A DNA stretch of 64,000 bases from Desulfamplus magnetovallimortis (GTDB taxonomy: Bacteria > Desulfobacterota > Desulfobacteria > Desulfobacterales > Desulfobacteraceae). This document shows positions 16,673 through 24,597 of this stretch, one piece after another (position 1 is the first letter of the stretch; each line of letters opens with the position of its first letter). Location of the stretch: assembly GCF_900170035.1 (NCBI RefSeq), contig NZ_LT828544.1, positions 88,704-152,703 of the forward strand, read 5' to 3'. The position numbers and the translations under genes are program-made. The notes beneath the pieces are model-generated. The model was given only the letters and a program-made list of their open reading frames with translations. It did not search any database and was not told where the DNA came from.

Positions 16673-16883
16673 GAATTGAGTCAAACTCATCTTGTGTCCA
16701 TTTTCCAAAAAGGTGATCTAAATCAGAATACTCTTTTGTAAAACGCAGCTCTTTTTTTAGGCCTACCCTTTTTTTTAATGTATCAAGAACAAACTGGTTC
16801 ACGCTCATTTTTGCATTAGCTGCCTCCTGTTTCAACAACACAGCTAAATCTTCATCAATTCCTCTTACTGATATACTATTCAT
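16659..16883 (-). CDS. CopG/FitA-like ribbon-helix-helix antitoxin
   Basis: A 74-residue protein with an N-terminal ribbon-helix-helix fold (NSISVRGIDEDLAVLLKQEA..AKMSVNQFVLDTLK) and a short acidic tail (FGKWTQDEFDSIQQ) like the toxin-binding ends of VapB/FitA-type antitoxins. It begins at an ATG preceded by AAAGAGGAATC. The adjacent PIN toxin is only a remnant, so this is probably an orphan antitoxin. It may still protect against related toxins elsewhere (inference). Confidence 0.8.
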   Translation of the reverse strand: MNSISVRGIDEDLAVLLKQEAANAKMSVNQFVLDTLKKRVGLKKELRFTKEYSDLDHLFGKWTQDEFDSIQQKL

Positions 16884-16936
16884 TGATTCCTCTTTTTAAT
16901 TTTATGATTTTAGTTCTACTTTGTTAACTTCTATAA

Positions 16937-17076
16937 ATTGTCTGAATCAGGATACCCTGGATTAACAGGATAAGGCAGGATTAAGTATCCTGAACATCCT
17001 GGTTATACTGGTTATCCTGATTCAGACAGTGTTGACAAGGCTTAAAAGATCATAGGTTTCGATTTTGAATATATGG
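16937..17076 (+). repeat. Family C repeat upstream of hsdM
   Basis: A near-complete short C element: TGTCTGAATCAGGATACC, GATTAACAGGATAAGGCAGG, TATCCTGAACATCCTGGTTA, CCTGATTCAGACAGTG, then GGTTTCGATTTTGAA. The outer GTCTGAATCAGGAT / ATCCTGATTCAGAC arms form a long hairpin. It lies between the antitoxin gene and hsdM; 17077-17270 holds only an AT-rich leader. Confidence 0.75.
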
Positions 17077-17270
17077 CATTTGTATTTAGAGGTGGTCAGT
17101 TAGTGTGAAATCAAAAGCAAATACAGTATATTTTTTAGAATATTAGTGCATTTTATAAAAAATAATGTTAGACCTTTTGACGTTTGTGTATAGCGGATGG
17201 ACAAACGTTCATGAGCTGCTGTCAAAATGTATTGGCAATGATGTTCCTCACTAAAATTTCAAGGATCACA

Positions 17271-18845
17271 ATGGTAAAGACAAAATCAACATCAAAAAAC
17301 AATAAAAGCTTTGAAGAATCCCTGTGGGACTCAGCAAACCGTTTACGTGGTAGCGTGGAATCCTCGGAATACAAGCACGTTGTCCTGAGTTTAATCTTTC
17401 TCAAGTTTGTTTCCGACAAATTTGAAGAGCGCCGGGCGGAACTCATGGCAGAGGGGCAGGAAAAATACATTGACATGGTGGAGTTTTACACCATGAAAAA
17501 CATCTTCTATCTACCGGAAACCTCCCGCTGGAGCTATATCCAACAGCAATCCAAGCAGGATGACATAGCCATCAAGATCGACTCAGCCCTTACAGCGGTG
17601 GAAAAAAGCAACACCTCGCTCAAAGGGGCATTGCCGGATAACTATTTCTCCCGTCTGGGGTTGGATGGCAGCAAACTCTCCGCCCTCATAGATGCCATCA
17701 ACAACATCGACACTGTTCAGGATAAAAAAGAGGACGTGGTGGGCCGGGTCTATGAGTATTTTCTTGGCAAATTTGCAGCTTCCGAAGGTAAGCTGGGTGG
17801 CGAGTTCTACACCCCCAAGTGTGTGGTCAATCTCATTGCCGAGATGATAGAGCCTTACAAAGGCAAAATTTATGACCCATGCTGCGGCTCCGGCGGTATG
17901 TTCGTTCAGTCCCTCAAGTTTGTGAAAAGTCATCACGGTAATACAAAAAATATTTCAGTCTATGGGCAGGAATACACCGCTACAACATACAAGCTGGCAA
18001 AGATGAATCTGGCAGTGCGTGGAATCTCTGCAAATCTTGGAGAAGTCCCCGTCGACACCTTCTTCAAAGACCAGCATCCGGATTTAAAGGCAGATTACAT
18101 CATGGCAAATCCGCCCTTTAATATGAAGGCATGGCGGGCAGCCAATGAACTCACCGACGATTCAAGGTGGGATGGATACGAAACCCCACCTGTGGGCAAT
18201 GCCAACTATGCCTGGATTCTCCACATGGTCTCCAAGCTCTCCGAGCATGGTGTGGCAGGCTTTGTTCTTGCCAATGGCTCCATGTCCACCAATACATCGG
18301 GTGAAGGGGCAATCCGTCAGAAGCTTGTGGAAAATGATCTTGTGGATTGCATGGTGGCACTTCCGGGTCAGCTCTTCTACACCACCCAGATTCCGGTCTC
18401 TCTCTGGTTTCTCACCAAATCCAAAAAAGCCCACAGCGAACGGGGGTTCCGCAACCGTGAGGGGGAGACTCTCTTCATTGATGCCCGGAAAATCGGGGAG
18501 ATGATCAGCCGGAAGCAAAAAGAACTCACCGATGAAGATATTGAAGCCATTGCCAAAACCTATCATGACTGGCGAAGTGAAACGGAAAACAGCGATTATG
18601 AAGACCAGGCCGGATATTGTAAATCCGCCACCACCGAAGAGATCAGGAAAAACGATTATGTCCTGACCCCTGGGCGTTACGTGGGAGCACCGCCCATGGA
18701 AGATGACGGCATCCCCTTTGAAACCAAGATGACCGAGATGAGCCAGACCCTTTACGCACAGATGGAAGATTCGGCAAAGCTGGATGGGGTGATTCGGAAG
18801 AATCTGGAGGTGTTGGGTTATGGAAAAAATGGCGTCTTTCATTGA
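17271..18845 (+). CDS. hsdM: Type I restriction-modification DNA methyltransferase HsdM
   Basis: A 524-residue adenine-N6 methyltransferase subunit. The N-terminal HsdM_N domain begins KSFEESLWDSANRLRG; the SAM-binding motif I is DPCCGSGGMF (about residue 202) and the catalytic motif IV is NPPF (about residue 280). The ATG at 17271 was chosen because AAGGATCACA precedes it and the family starts just before this point. The last four codons, GVFH and stop, are not native: they come from the left end of a family D element inserted at 18831. Removing the element and one target-site copy restores a C-terminus ending ..GYGKNYG that overlaps the next gene's ATG. It needs an HsdS subunit for specificity, and no intact one is encoded here. 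Confidence 0.94.
   Translation: MVKTKSTSKNNKSFEESLWDSANRLRGSVESSEYKHVVLSLIFLKFVSDKFEERRAELMAEGQEKYIDMVEFYTMKNIFYLPETSRWSYIQQQSKQDDIAIKIDSALTAVEKSNTSLKGALPDNYFSRLGLDGSKLSALIDAINNIDTVQDKKEDVVGRVYEYFLGKFAASEGKLGGEFYTPKCVVNLIAEMIEPYKGKIYDPCCGSGGMFVQSLKFVKSHHGNTKNISVYGQEYTATTYKLAKMNLAVRGISANLGEVPVDTFFKDQHPDLKADYIMANPPFNMKAWRAANELTDDSRWDGYETPPVGNANYAWILHMVSKLSEHGVAGFVLANGSMSTNTSGEGAIRQKLVENDLVDCMVALPGQLFYTTQIPVSLWFLTKSKKAHSERGFRNREGETLFIDARKIGEMISRKQKELTDEDIEAIAKTYHDWRSETENSDYEDQAGYCKSATTEEIRKNDYVLTPGRYVGAPPMEDDGIPFETKMTEMSQTLYAQMEDSAKLDGVIRKNLEVLGYGKNGVFH
18771..18829 (+). repeat. hsdM 3'-end repeat, copy 1 of 3 (native)
   Basis: The native hsdM end, starting TCGGCAAAGCTGGATGGGGT and running to TGTTGGGTTATGG. 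Near-identical copies lie at 20471-20566 and 21335-21428, each immediately after an inserted gene module. The later two copies also include the start of the DUF1016 gene, showing that the hsdM/DUF1016 junction itself was duplicated. Confidence 0.85.
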
Positions 18846-19023
18846 TCGGTTTAAACTTTTTGAGGCTTATTCTTTTGTCTGAATCACGGATTAAACGGAT
18901 TAAACGGATTAAAAGATTACACTGATTGAAAAAATCTGTGTAATCTGCGTAATCTGTGGCAATCCGTGATTCAGACAATTAAAGGAAAGTGTAAACTACT
19001 TTTAAGCTGATATGAAGGATGTC
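18831..19023 (+). mobile_element. Family D MITE inserted at the hsdM end
   Basis: A 193-bp element with ends GGCGTCTTTCATT and ATGAAGGATGTC, flanked by perfect 8-bp direct repeats GAAAAAAT (18823-18830 and 19024-19031). Inside are AAACTTTTTGAGG / AAAGTGTAAAC arms and a core hairpin GTCTGAATCACGGATTAAAC / GCAATCCGTGATTCAGAC, unlike the AACCATGATTAAAG core of other D copies. It encodes no protein, so a transposase in trans must have moved it. It provides the present hsdM stop codon. Confidence 0.88.
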
Positions 19024-19032
19024 GAAAAAATT

Positions 19033-20421
19033 ATGGCTGAATCAAATCGCATTGAATATAAGCAGCAACTTACCGATTCCCTGGAAAAAGAGGTCGTTGC
19101 TTTTCTGAACTATCCAGATGGCGGTATTATCTACATCGGCGTGAATGATGATGGTAGTCCCTACGGAATTTCCAACGTGGACAAGGTGCAGCTTGCCGTC
19201 AAAGACCGATTAAAACACAACATTCTCCCTTCGGCACTGGGTCTGTTTGATGTCATCCACGAGAACCGGGACGGCAAAGACCTGATCAAAATCATTGTGG
19301 CCAGTGGTTCAGAAAAGCCCTATCACCTCCGTAAATACGGCATGTCGGAAAAGGGATGTTTTATCCGCATCGGCAGTGCCAGTGAGCCCATGCCGACCCG
19401 CATGATCGAAGATCTCTTTTCCCAGCGAACCAGGAACTCCCTTTCACGTATTCGGTCGATTCGGCAGGATTTAAGCTTTGAACAGCTCAGAATCTATTAT
19501 CAGGAAGCGGGATTGACCCTGAACGATAAGTTTGCCGCCAATTTGGAGCTACTAACAGAAGATGGCTTTTACAACTATAACGGTTACTTAATGGCCGATC
19601 AGAACGGAAATACCGTGCAGGTGGCAAAATATGCTGGAACTGATCGGGTGGATCTTCTTGAAAGCAAGGATTATGGCTTCTGTTGTCTGGTCAAGACATG
19701 TAAAATGATTTTGGATAAACTGGAGGCGGTTGAGAACCGGGTAATTAACCAAATCACACCACGCGAGCGGATCAACCGTTCATATTGGGATACAGTAGCA
19801 CTCCGTGAGGCGGTCATCAATGCCATCATTCACAATGACTATGCCACTGAACTTGTGCCTAAATTTGAAATTTTCACCGACAGGCTGGAAATAACTTCCG
19901 CAGCATCCATACATCCGGGACAGGAGCAGGAATACTTTTTTGCTGGTTATTCCATGCCTCGTAATAAAGCGATCATGCGTGTATTTAAGGATTTAGAGAT
20001 GGTGGAATTTCTCGGATCCGGAATACCCCGAATTTTAAAGGCTTACCCCCGAGAATCTTATACCTTTTCCAGCTATTTTGTCCGTACCACGTTTCCCATA
20101 TCGCCTGAAGCTCTGGCATTGGAAGATGAGGTAAAACGGGAAGCCACGGAAGAAAAAGATGCAGATGATACCCCAATAAGTGGGACAATGGGTGGGACAA
20201 TAGGTGGGACAATCGAATTAACCCAACGTCAAAAAGAGGTTCTGTCTATCATAAAAGCGAATCCAACTGTAAGCTATCGGGCAATTGTTGAAATGCTCTC
20301 CATCAATAAATCCGCGCTTGAAAAACACATGAATGTTCTGAAAAAGAAGGGGGTTTTGAAACGCATCGGGGGCACCCGTGGACATTGGGAAGTTACCTTG
20401 AAAGAAAGCAATGATGCTTAA
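19033..20421 (+). CDS. AlbA_2-domain ATP-binding transcriptional regulator (COG2865)
   Basis: About 462 residues. The N-terminal AlbA_2 domain (EYKQQL...LEKEVVAFLNYPDGG, GVNDDGSPYGI) is followed by a histidine-kinase-like ATPase region (ALREAVINAIIHNDY, LEITSAASI, GSGIPRIL) and a C-terminal winged helix (VSYRAIVEMLSINKSALEKHMN) after a GGTIGGTI linker. This group often accompanies type I restriction loci; its biochemical role is not settled. The ATG at 19033 is preferred: before the family D insertion it overlapped the hsdM stop, implying translational coupling that the insertion has broken. An in-frame ATG at 19012 lies within the mobile element. Confidence 0.85.
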   Translation: MAESNRIEYKQQLTDSLEKEVVAFLNYPDGGIIYIGVNDDGSPYGISNVDKVQLAVKDRLKHNILPSALGLFDVIHENRDGKDLIKIIVASGSEKPYHLRKYGMSEKGCFIRIGSASEPMPTRMIEDLFSQRTRNSLSRIRSIRQDLSFEQLRIYYQEAGLTLNDKFAANLELLTEDGFYNYNGYLMADQNGNTVQVAKYAGTDRVDLLESKDYGFCCLVKTCKMILDKLEAVENRVINQITPRERINRSYWDTVALREAVINAIIHNDYATELVPKFEIFTDRLEITSAASIHPGQEQEYFFAGYSMPRNKAIMRVFKDLEMVEFLGSGIPRILKAYPRESYTFSSYFVRTTFPISPEALALEDEVKREATEEKDADDTPISGTMGGTIGGTIELTQRQKEVLSIIKANPTVSYRAIVEMLSINKSALEKHMNVLKKKGVLKRIGGTRGHWEVTLKESNDA

Positions 20422-20470
20422 TCTGCGAAGCAGCTTGCTGTGCAATTATCTGAATCTACAGATTACAGAG

Positions 20471-20570
20471 TCGGCAAAGCTGTATGCGGTGATTCGGGAG
20501 AATTTGGAGGTGCTGGGTTATGGGAAGTGAGCTTAGGCAGGACGGGGTGACTATATGGAGTGGTTAAGCG
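20471..20570 (+). repeat. Duplicated hsdM-end/DUF1016-start junction, copy 2
   Basis: This non-coding 100 bp repeats the hsdM 3' end (TCGGCAAAGCTGTATGCGGT onward) and then the start of the DUF1016 gene (ATGGGAAGTGAGCTTAGGCA..TGGAGTGGTTAAG). The reading frame stops early, so it is a relic. It separates the AlbA_2 gene from the toxin-antitoxin pair. The rest of 20422-20658 contains no recognisable gene. Confidence 0.85.
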
Positions 20571-20658
20571 AGCTAAAAAATATAGAAATCGGACTCTATG
20601 AACGAATCACTCTTTTTAAGTTGATGTGCATATCACTTAGTGCTATGTAATATGAATT

Positions 20659-21027
20659 ATGAAACGACTGATGACAAAAAACTTTTCAAAATGGATATCA
20701 AAGCAGAAGATATCCGATGAAGATCTTAAAATAGCTCTCTCAGAATTGGAATCAGGACAATTTGAGGCTAATTTAGGAGGATATTTGTATAAAAAAAGAG
20801 TTCGCTTTGAAGGGAAAGGTAAAAGTGGTAGCGGGAGAACAATCATATGCTACAAAAAGGATGATCGAGCGATCTTTATTCACGGTTTTGCCAAAAATGA
20901 AAAATCAAATTTATCACCCAAAGAGCTTCATGCCATGAAAGAGTTCTCCCGAATCATAATCAAACTTTCGCAAAGCGAAATTGAAATTGCAATTCAAAAC
21001 GGAGATTTTATTGAGGTAAGAGAATGA
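20659..21027 (+). CDS. RelE/HigB-like toxin of a type II TA pair
   Basis: A 122-residue basic protein of the RelE group PF06296: MTKNFSKWISKQKISDEDL, GYLYKKRVRFEGKGKSGSGR, YKKDDRAIFIHGFAKNEKSN. These ribosome-associated mRNA interferases arrest translation. The downstream XRE-type gene overlaps its stop by 4 bp (ATGA), the common toxin-first HigBA order. The start could be the ATG at 20659 or the one at 20671. The pair lies between two copies of the duplicated hsdM/DUF1016 junction, so it arrived as a module in the restriction island, where it could stabilise the locus. Confidence 0.87.
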   Translation: MKRLMTKNFSKWISKQKISDEDLKIALSELESGQFEANLGGYLYKKRVRFEGKGKSGSGRTIICYKKDDRAIFIHGFAKNEKSNLSPKELHAMKEFSRIIIKLSQSEIEIAIQNGDFIEVRE

Positions 21028-21329
21028 GAAAATCCATTGCAGAATCAATCACAAAAACAGTCAAGGATTTAAACAGAAGTGGGGTGGTAGATGATATTAC
21101 CTTGAAAAATATTGAAAAACTCTGCCTCCCTGAAATCAAGGATTATCCTCCTGCAAAAATTATTTCCATCAGAAAACGGTTCAGGTTGAGTCAAGCTGCT
21201 TTGGCAAGTGTTTTCAATATAAGCCCATCAACTGTTCAGAAGTGGGAACAGGGCAACAAAAAACCTGCTGGGGCATCAAGAAAATTATTGGATATTATGG
21301 AACGAAAAGGTTTGGAGGCTCTTCTTTGA
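21024..21329 (+). CDS. XRE/HigA-like antitoxin
   Basis: A 101-residue DNA-binding antitoxin. The helix-turn-helix is clear in its C-terminal half: RKRFRLSQAALASVFNISPSTVQKWEQG, followed by KKPAGASRKLLDIME. The N-terminal 40 residues should wrap the toxin. Translation is coupled to the toxin by a 4-bp ATGA overlap. It likely represses its own operon by binding upstream of 20659. Confidence 0.9.
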   Translation: MRKSIAESITKTVKDLNRSGVVDDITLKNIEKLCLPEIKDYPPAKIISIRKRFRLSQAALASVFNISPSTVQKWEQGNKKPAGASRKLLDIMERKGLEALL

Positions 21330-21334
21330 AAAAA

Positions 21335-21428
21335 TCGGCAAAGCTGGATGGGGTGATTCGGGAGAATTTGGAGGTGCTGAATTATGGGTAGTGACCTGGC
21401 ACAAAACGGTGATTATCTGGAGTGGCTG
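21335..21428 (+). repeat. Duplicated hsdM-end/DUF1016-start junction, copy 3
   Basis: The third copy of the hsdM end (TCGGCAAAGCTGGATGGGGT to GAGGTGCTGAATTATGG) leads into the functional start of the DUF1016-HsdS chimera at 21384. It is the likely original position of the hsdM/DUF1016 border, displaced by about 2.5 kb from hsdM through insertion of the AlbA_2 and TA modules. Confidence 0.85.
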
Positions 21429-21929
21429 AAAACATTTAAAAACAAAGTCCGGCAATCCCAACTTAAAGCAGCCGTAGCAGTGAACACGACACTGCTGGAA
21501 TTTTACTGGGAGTTGGGGGCGGATATTGTTGAAAAGCAGAAACAAAGCAAGTGGGGCAGTGGTTTCCTCAAACAGTTGAGCCATGATTTAATGAATGAGT
21601 TTCCAACCATCAAGGGCTTTTCTTTAGCCAATTTGCAGTATATTCGCAGGTGGCATCTCTTTTACGTGGAGAGGGTCAGTAATAGTGGAACAGCTTGTTC
21701 CACTATTGAGAATATGCCGAATGCCCTCTATTTTGAACAATTGATTGCGCAATTGGTGAAAATTCCGTGGGGACAGAATCTGGTTATCTCATTAGATGAA
21801 AAAATAGCCGACAATGAAAGCCAAACAATAAATCTAACCAACCTCCGCGATACCCTACTCCCCAAACTAATCTCCGGAGAAATCCGCATCCCCGAAGCCG
21901 AAAAACTCACAGAGGAAGCCCTGGTATGA
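21384..21929 (+). CDS. Chimera: DUF1016 N-terminal domain fused to HsdS C-terminus
   Basis: A 181-residue protein made of two unrelated parts. Residues 1-133 are a DUF1016_N (YhcG-type) domain: EWLKTFKNKVRQSQLKAAVA, WELGADIVEKQ, LANLQYIRRWHLFY, IAQLVKIPWG. From about residue 137 the sequence becomes SLDEKIADNESQ..LTNLRDTLLPKLISGEI..AEKLTEEAL, the conserved C-terminal end of type I specificity subunits. The two target-recognition domains of HsdS are absent. The chimera may be a deletion product or may still dock on HsdM through the HsdS helix. It overlaps the following DUF1016 nuclease gene by 4 bp. Confidence 0.85.
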   Translation: MGSDLAQNGDYLEWLKTFKNKVRQSQLKAAVAVNTTLLEFYWELGADIVEKQKQSKWGSGFLKQLSHDLMNEFPTIKGFSLANLQYIRRWHLFYVERVSNSGTACSTIENMPNALYFEQLIAQLVKIPWGQNLVISLDEKIADNESQTINLTNLRDTLLPKLISGEIRIPEAEKLTEEALV

Positions 21930-22981
21930 GCAATTTGAATATCACTCCCGAATACAAAGATTGGCTTGTCAGGCTGAAATCAAAAATCAGATCCGCACAG
22001 ATCAAGGCTGCGATGGCGGTCAACTCTGCTGTGATTGATTTCTATTGTGATCTCGGTAGAATGATCTGTGAAAAAGATGCGGTTTGGGGTTCCCGCTTTC
22101 TGGAGAGCCTGTCTAAAGATTTGAGAAAAGAATTTCCTGATATTCAGGGGTTCTCTGTCACTAATCTGAAATATTGCCGCCTGTTTCATAAGTACGTTGC
22201 AATTAGTCCCCAGCTTGGGGACGAAACAGATATTCTGGCAAAAGATGGGATCTATCAACACATCAGGCAGATTCCATGGGGCCATATCAAATTGTTGATC
22301 GGCAAGGTAAAGGATCGACAGGAAGCCCTCTTCTACATCCAGGAAACCATTGAAAACGGCTGGAGTCGGGATGTCTTAGCCTTGCAGATCAAATCAAATC
22401 TCTACTCCCGTCAAGGCCATGCGATTACCAACTTTAAGACAACCCTCCCGGAACCTCAATCCGATCTGGCACAGCAGACGATCAAAGATCCCTACAGCTT
22501 TGACTTTCTGACCCTCACATCCCCCTACAATGAGCGGGATATCGAAAAACAGCTCATTACCCATATCACAAAATTTCTGTTGGAGTTGGGAAAAGGATTT
22601 GCCTTTGTCGGACGGCAGTATCATCTGGTAGTCGGAGAGAGTGACTACTATCTGGATCTGTTATTTTATCACATCAAATTAAAGTGTTACGTCGTGGTTG
22701 AGCTGAAAAACACAAAGTTCATCCCTGAATATGCCGGGAAGCTCAATTTTTATCTATCCGCAGTGGACAGCTTACTCAAATCAGAATCAGACAACCAAAC
22801 CATCGGGATACTGCTCTGCAGGGACAAGAACAAGATCGAAACGGAATTTGCCCTGCGGGACATCAACAAGCCCATGGGGGTCAGTGAGTTTACCTTGACC
22901 GAAAATTTACCTGAAGATTTAAAGGGCAGCTTACCTACTATTGAAGAAATTGAAGCTGATTTGGATAAATTGACACAATGA
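21926..22981 (+). CDS. DUF1016/YhcG-family PD-(D/E)XK nuclease
   Basis: A 351-residue full-length YhcG-like protein. The N-terminal DUF1016_N domain (residues 10-170; IPWGHIKLLIGK, ETIENGWSRDVL) is followed by a PDDEXK nuclease-like domain with DYYLDLLFYHIKLKCYVVVELK, giving the Asp and the ExK pair, and PEYAGKLNFYLSAVD. The family is commonly found beside type I restriction genes and is predicted to cut or process DNA; its exact task is unknown. It overlaps the chimera's stop by 4 bp. Its DUF1016_N domain is similar to that of the chimera, so the two may be duplicates of an accessory gene. Confidence 0.9.
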   Translation: MSNLNITPEYKDWLVRLKSKIRSAQIKAAMAVNSAVIDFYCDLGRMICEKDAVWGSRFLESLSKDLRKEFPDIQGFSVTNLKYCRLFHKYVAISPQLGDETDILAKDGIYQHIRQIPWGHIKLLIGKVKDRQEALFYIQETIENGWSRDVLALQIKSNLYSRQGHAITNFKTTLPEPQSDLAQQTIKDPYSFDFLTLTSPYNERDIEKQLITHITKFLLELGKGFAFVGRQYHLVVGESDYYLDLLFYHIKLKCYVVVELKNTKFIPEYAGKLNFYLSAVDSLLKSESDNQTIGILLCRDKNKIETEFALRDINKPMGVSEFTLTENLPEDLKGSLPTIEEIEADLDKLTQ

Positions 22982-23059
22982 AGGATTAGGGAAAGGGAAA
23001 GGGATGGCAAACTCCGGTGGGATTCGGAGGCAGGCCATTGTGAAACAGGTGAAATTGTA

Positions 23060-24124
23060 ATGAAAATAAGAGAAATAATTGCACAAGACGTCGGCCCGCT
23101 CATGAATGAGCCGATCATATTGGAAAACAACTGGTCTGGGGAGTTGGAAACAAAGGTTCTCTTCACCGGTCCAAATGGCTGCGGAAAATCGACACTTTTA
23201 CGCGGCATGGCATTATTATGGGATGCCGTAGGGTACTGGCTGGATCACAGAAAATCGCTTCCCATGAAGCACGAAGCAAAAATCTGGCTGCAACAGTGGA
23301 CCGGGTTTGCCTTAATCCTTGATAGGATATTGCCTTTTTATGCGACTCCGGTTGGAGTATTGTTCGGAACATTAGAGTGGGCTAATGAATTACGGGAAAG
23401 GTACTCCTCTGTGGTGTGGATCGGTGAAGCCGTTGCCCGGACAGGAAAACCCGGCCAGCCCAAACGGGAACTTATTCTTCCCCAGGAAAAATGGCTGGAA
23501 GAGTGGAGTGAACAGCGGAAAAAAATGATTCTGTCCCACGATAAAGTTGACTGCCCCAACGTCATTTATCTGGATGCCGAAGAGCGGCGGTGGGTGCAGC
23601 CTAAAAGAAATATCTCGGAACCTCAGCCTGATGTTCTGTCACAGCGCTGGCTGACAAAATATTTGGTTTCTGAAGATTGGAAAGGCCAGCTTGAAGCCTC
23701 ACTGATAACCCTTAAAACCACCCAACTTCATCGCTATCATAAAATTATTCGTAATCTGAACAGTTTTCTTATCGGCAAGGAAATTGACCCGGATATCAAA
23801 CCGGGAGAAGGTCGTCTGAGAGTCAGACTCAAAAACAAACGGGGCGGATATCACTCCCTGGATGATCTCAGTGCCGGAGAACATCAGGTTTTAATTTTGA
23901 TCTATCTCATCAGCAGGTGGCAGCAACCGGGAGGTATCGTTCTCATTGACGAGCCGGATCTTTATCTTCATCCGTCATTAGTTGATTCTTTTCTCTCTAC
24001 CCTGGAACACTTGATCAGTGAACAAGATGGTCAACTACTCATGACTTCCCATTCAGTCGATGTCTGGAACCGGTATGATAATTTCGGAATGCGTCAGGAG
24101 CTCAAGCTCCAGGGGGAGGAATAA
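23060..24124 (+). CDS. AAA (ABC/SMC-like) ATPase paired with a TOPRIM protein
   Basis: A 354-residue ATPase with Walker A GPNGCGKST (about residue 36), ABC-type signature LSAGEHQ (about 271), Walker B IVLIDEPD (about 293) and the H-loop TSHS. No membrane segment and no long coiled coil is evident, matching the OLD/AAA_15 group. The next gene overlaps it by one base and encodes a DUF4435 TOPRIM-type protein. AAA plus DUF4435 is the composition of PARIS (AriA/AriB) and related OLD-like phage-defence pairs, in which the ATPase senses a phage factor and releases the nuclease. Assignment to PARIS itself is not proven. Confidence 0.85.
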   Translation: MKIREIIAQDVGPLMNEPIILENNWSGELETKVLFTGPNGCGKSTLLRGMALLWDAVGYWLDHRKSLPMKHEAKIWLQQWTGFALILDRILPFYATPVGVLFGTLEWANELRERYSSVVWIGEAVARTGKPGQPKRELILPQEKWLEEWSEQRKKMILSHDKVDCPNVIYLDAEERRWVQPKRNISEPQPDVLSQRWLTKYLVSEDWKGQLEASLITLKTTQLHRYHKIIRNLNSFLIGKEIDPDIKPGEGRLRVRLKNKRGGYHSLDDLSAGEHQVLILIYLISRWQQPGGIVLIDEPDLYLHPSLVDSFLSTLEHLISEQDGQLLMTSHSVDVWNRYDNFGMRQELKLQGEE

Positions 24125-24597
24125 TGGCTTCAAATATACAAAAAGTCATTACTCAAATAAAGCAAGAGAAAATTGGTGCGAGTTCAAAGCGGGCATTGAT
24201 CGTGGAAGGGAAGGATGATGAACTTGCCTTAAAATCTTTTCTTTTTAAAAAAAATCCTCAATGGGAACAGAGTTGGGTCGTTGAAAAAGCTGAAAAGAAA
24301 TTAAGAGTAATTGAGATTTTGAAGCAGGAAACGACATGGATAGGGATTGTTGATAAAGATGAGTGGCAAAAGGAAGTCATTGATGAGTATCAAAAAAAAT
24401 TTTCAAACCTTTGGATTCTACCGAGATATTGCATTGAAAACTACATCATTGTTCCCGATGAATTATGGCATTCTCTACCTGCAAAACAGCAAGCCAGACT
24501 GCCCGGTGGGGTGAGTCATTTAGAAACGATCCTTTTGAAGGATTTGGATAGATGGGCTTCCCATGGCGTACTCTGGTCGGTTATCAATCCACTCTAA
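24124..24597 (+). CDS. DUF4435/TOPRIM-like effector, probably truncated
   Basis: A 157-residue protein with DUF4435 features: RALIVEGKDDELAL (first acidic motif), WIGIVDKDEWQ (DxD-like motif) and LPRYCIENYII. It would be the toxic nuclease partner of the AAA ATPase immediately upstream (start and stop overlap). Relatives continue for another 80 or more residues after the RWASHGVLWSVINPL segment; here it stops exactly where the AT-rich border of the four-helix-bundle element begins. It therefore appears cut short by that insertion with loss of its 3' end. Whether the shortened protein works is doubtful. Confidence 0.75.
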   Translation: MASNIQKVITQIKQEKIGASSKRALIVEGKDDELALKSFLFKKNPQWEQSWVVEKAEKKLRVIEILKQETTWIGIVDKDEWQKEVIDEYQKKFSNLWILPRYCIENYIIVPDELWHSLPAKQQARLPGGVSHLETILLKDLDRWASHGVLWSVINPL

